Below are positions 44,788 through 46,781 of a DNA stretch of 46,781 nucleotides, in pieces. The DNA is taken from contig JAJFGK010000110.1 in assembly GCA_021776195.1 (NCBI GenBank), positions 1 to 46,781 of the forward strand, written 5' to 3'. Every line of letters begins with the position of its first letter. Position 1 is the stretch's first letter. A program made the translations under genes and the position numbers. Under the pieces are notes generated by a model that was not told the origin of the DNA, did not search any database, and saw only the letters and a program-made list of their open reading frames with translations. The DNA is from Kiloniellaceae bacterium (GTDB lineage: Bacteria > Pseudomonadota > Alphaproteobacteria > Kiloniellales > Kiloniellaceae).

Positions 44788-45375
44788 CTACTCCCGCGCC
44801 TCGGCGGCTGCCGGGTCACGCCGCCCAACGATTTCCGCGACTTTCTTGCCGCGGCGTTGCGCCACCATACGAGGGCTAGCCGAATGTTTCAGGCCGTCGA
44901 AGGTGGCCCGGATCATGTTGTGCGGATTGGAGGTGCCGATCGACTTGGCCACCACGTCCTGCACGCCGAGCGCCTCGAAAACGGCGCGCATCGGTCCACC
45001 CGCAATCACGCCGGTGCCCGGCTCGGCCGCCCGCATCATGACACGGCCGGCGCCAAAGCGTCCCCTGATGTCGTGATGCAGCGTGCGTCCCTCGCGCAGG
45101 GCAACCCGGATCATGTTGCGCTTGGCGGCTTCCGTGGCCTTGCGGATCGCCTCGGGCACTTCGCGCGCCTTGCCGTGACCGTGACCAACGCGGCCGCGGC
45201 CGTCGCCGACCACCACCAGCGCGGCAAAGCCAAAACGCCGGCCGCCCTTGACGACCTTCGCCACACGGTTGATGCCGACCAGCTTTTCGATCAGTTCCGG
45301 CTCGTCGGAATCGCGATTGCGATTGTCGCGACCGCGCCGGTCGTCGCGCCGGCCACCTTGGGGTGCTCGTGCCAT
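44788..45375 (-). CDS. rpsE: 30S ribosomal protein S5
   Basis: 195 residues. Basic N-terminal extension rich in Arg and Asp ([18 protein letters not shown]), then the double-stranded RNA-binding domain ([37 protein letters not shown]) and the second domain ([38 protein letters not shown]). S5 takes part in decoding accuracy. The charged extension is longer than in E. coli, as is common in this class. Confidence 0.97.
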   Translation of the reverse strand: MARAPQGGRRDDRRGRDNRNRDSDEPELIEKLVGINRVAKVVKGGRRFGFAALVVVGDGRGRVGHGHGKAREVPEAIRKATEAAKRNMIRVALREGRTLHHDIRGRFGAGRVMMRAAEPGTGVIAGGPMRAVFEALGVQDVVAKSIGTSNPHNMIRATFDGLKHSASPRMVAQRRGKKVAEIVGRRDPAAAEARE

Positions 45376-45387
45376 AGCAAAAATTTC

Positions 45388-45750
45388 CTAGAAGGAGAGG
45401 CCGCCTTCGCGGGCGGCATCGGCAAGGGCCTTGACCCTGCCATGGTAGATGTAGGAACCGCGATCGAAGACGACTTCCTTGAAGCCGGCCGCCAAAGCGC
45501 GCTCGGCCAGGAGCTTGCCGACTTCGCCGGCCGCTGACTTGTCGTTCTTGCCGCCCAGCTTCTCGCGCAGCCCCTTGTCCATCGTCGAGGCCGTCGCCAC
45601 CGTGCGGCCGGCCGTATCGTCGATCAGCTGTGCGTAGATGTGCTTGTTGGAACGGAACACGGACAGGCGCGCGCGACCGACATTGCGACTGCGAAGCCTG
45701 TGGCGGACCCGCCGACGCCGGCGAACCTTTGAATCTCTGAGCGTGGTCAT
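45388..45750 (-). CDS. rplR: 50S ribosomal protein L18
   Basis: 120 residues: [55 protein letters not shown] and [18 protein letters not shown]18 binds 5S rRNA. It starts 3 bases after rplF and ends 12 bases before rpsE. Confidence 0.97.
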   Translation of the reverse strand: MTTLRDSKVRRRRRVRHRLRSRNVGRARLSVFRSNKHIYAQLIDDTAGRTVATASTMDKGLREKLGGKNDKSAAGEVGKLLAERALAAGFKEVVFDRGSYIYHGRVKALADAAREGGLSF

Positions 45751-45753
45751 GGC

Positions 45754-46287
45754 TTACTTCTTCTTGCCTTCCTTGCGCAGGATGATTTCATCGACATACT
45801 TGACGCCCTTGCCCTTGTAAGGCTCGGGGCCGCGGAACGAGCGGATTTCGGCGGCGACCTGGCCGACCTTCTGTTTGTCTGCGCCGGAAATCTTGATCGC
45901 CGTCGGCCGCTCGCAGACGATGGCGATGCCCTGCGGAATGGGGTAGTTGATATCGTGGCTGTAACCCAACTGAAGCTGCAGGCTCTGCCCTTGGACCTGC
46001 GCGCGATAACCAACGCCGTTGATCTCGAGGTCCTTGACGAAGCCCTGGGAAACTCCGGTCACCAGATTCTGCACACGCGAACGCGCCGTGCCCCACATCG
46101 AACGGGCACGCTTGCTGTTGTTGATCGGGCGCACGGTCACCTTACCGTCCGCCAGCTCCACGGTCACATCGTCGGTCGCCTCGTACTCGAGCTGACCGAG
46201 CTTTCCCTTCGCCGAGATCAATCGGCCGTTCACGGCGACTTCAACGCCGGACGGCACTTCGACGGGATGTTTTCCTACGCGCGACAT
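45754..46287 (-). CDS. rplF: 50S ribosomal protein L6
   Basis: 177 residues: [29 protein letters not shown]-like stretch [37 protein letters not shown] and the C-terminal [20 protein letters not shown]6 lies near the factor-binding site of the 50S subunit. It follows rpsH by 11 bases. Confidence 0.97.
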   Translation of the reverse strand: MSRVGKHPVEVPSGVEVAVNGRLISAKGKLGQLEYEATDDVTVELADGKVTVRPINNSKRARSMWGTARSRVQNLVTGVSQGFVKDLEINGVGYRAQVQGQSLQLQLGYSHDINYPIPQGIAIVCERPTAIKISGADKQKVGQVAAEIRSFRGPEPYKGKGVKYVDEIILRKEGKKK

Positions 46288-46298
46288 CGTTTACTTCC

Positions 46299-46697
46299 TC
46301 AGAATACTTGGCAGAGCACTTCGCCGCCCACGTTGGCTGCCCGCGCTTCCTGATCGGACAGAACACCGCGCGGGGTCGAGAGGATCGTGATCCCCAAGCC
46401 ATTGTAAACCTTCTGCAACTCCTTGATCTTGGAGTAGACGCGGCGGCCCGGCCGCGAGACCCGCGCGATCTGATGAATGACCGGCGTGCCGTCATGATAC
46501 TTGAGCTCAACGTCGATCTCGCGCACGCCCTCGCGGACGTCCCGCAATCGGAAGTCGCGGATATAGCCCTCACGCTTCAGAACCTCAAGCACGTTCAGCC
46601 GCAGGTTCGAGGCCGGAGCGCTCACGGCGGTCTTGCCGGTGCGCTGGCCGTTTCTGATGCGGGTCAGCATATCCCCCAAAGGATCGCTCATCGCCAT
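46299..46697 (-). CDS. rpsH: 30S ribosomal protein S8
   Basis: 132 residues: SDPLGDMLTRIRNGQRTGKT, SNLRLNVLEVLKREGYIRDF, RVSRPGRRVYSKIKELQKVY and the C-terminal GLGITILSTPRGVLSDQEAR. S8 binds 16S rRNA and, in E. coli, represses the spc operon by binding near rplE. The first ATG (46697) is used; a second two codons later is possible. Confidence 0.97.
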   Translation of the reverse strand: MAMSDPLGDMLTRIRNGQRTGKTAVSAPASNLRLNVLEVLKREGYIRDFRLRDVREGVREIDVELKYHDGTPVIHQIARVSRPGRRVYSKIKELQKVYNGLGITILSTPRGVLSDQEARAANVGGEVLCQVF

Positions 46698-46712
46698 CGC
46701 ATTCGTTTCCTT

Positions 46713-46781
46713 CTACCAGCTCGACTTCACGACGCCGGGAATCTGGCCATGCGAGGCAAGATCCCGGAGCGCGATCCGCGA
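46713..46781 (-). CDS. rpsN: 30S ribosomal protein S14, C-terminal end (cut by window edge)
   Basis: Only the last 22 codons and the TAG (46713-46715) are inside. The peptide SRIALRDLASHGQIPGVVKS followed by SW is the standard S14 C-terminus. It precedes rpsH by 15 bases, as in other spc operons. Whether it is the zinc-binding or cysteine-free form cannot be told from this part. Confidence 0.95.
   Translation of the reverse strand, partial: SRIALRDLASHGQIPGVVKSSW

Overview
This 46.8 kb window is GC-rich chromosomal DNA from an alphaproteobacterium. The strongest evidence is the ribosomal cluster at the right end, where adk lies between secY and rpsM and no rpsD lies between rpsK and rpoA. 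An ATP12-type chaperone, PccA/PccB, LiuR-type regulation of isovaleryl-CoA dehydrogenase and a MaeB-type malic enzyme fit the same group. A free-living, possibly marine, Rhodospirillales-like organism is my guess; the species cannot be fixed from the sequence. I see no insertion sequence, prophage, CRISPR array, tRNA or rRNA.

Left part (1-14.3 kb): a leucine/isovalerate catabolism operon on the minus strand (MerR regulator, hotdog thioesterase, ivd cut by the window edge). Next come a large orphan helical protein of unknown function, a GNAT acetyltransferase, a flavin amine oxidase, mgtE-maeB (Mg2+ channel and malic enzyme), divergent lipB, and a four-PAS hybrid histidine kinase whose N-terminus is a Phd/YefM antitoxin-type domain.

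Centre (14.4-25 kb) is the most interesting part. A four-gene plus-strand operon encodes a complete Rieske oxygenase, a stand-alone Rieske protein, an oxygenase that keeps the mononuclear iron site but has no Rieske ligands, and a GST-like protein. This parts list matches the bacterial methylxanthine N-demethylases (NdmA/B, the extra Rieske domain of NdmD, NdmC, NdmE). It runs tail to tail, with overlapping stop codons, into a five-gene minus-strand operon: a BMP-family nucleoside/purine-type ABC importer plus a 2-oxoglutarate/Fe(II) dioxygenase. A divergent FAD oxidoreductase shares a promoter region with the importer, and that region carries a strong inverted repeat. I infer an uptake and oxidative degradation locus for an N-heterocycle, possibly a methylated purine or a relative. 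The NADH reductase is not in the window.

Right-centre (25-39 kb): housekeeping and central metabolism on the minus strand. These are class II aldolase with acylphosphatase and a small unknown protein, PccB-PccA, ATP12, an AsmA-family protein, RluC-type pseudouridine synthase with CrcB, an isochorismatase-fold protein that has lost its catalytic triad, RarA, and a DegQ/HtrA protease. One small exported protein is on the plus strand. Right end (39-46.8 kb): the spc/alpha ribosomal operon on the minus strand, from rpsN (cut by the edge) to rplQ, closed by a clear intrinsic terminator.
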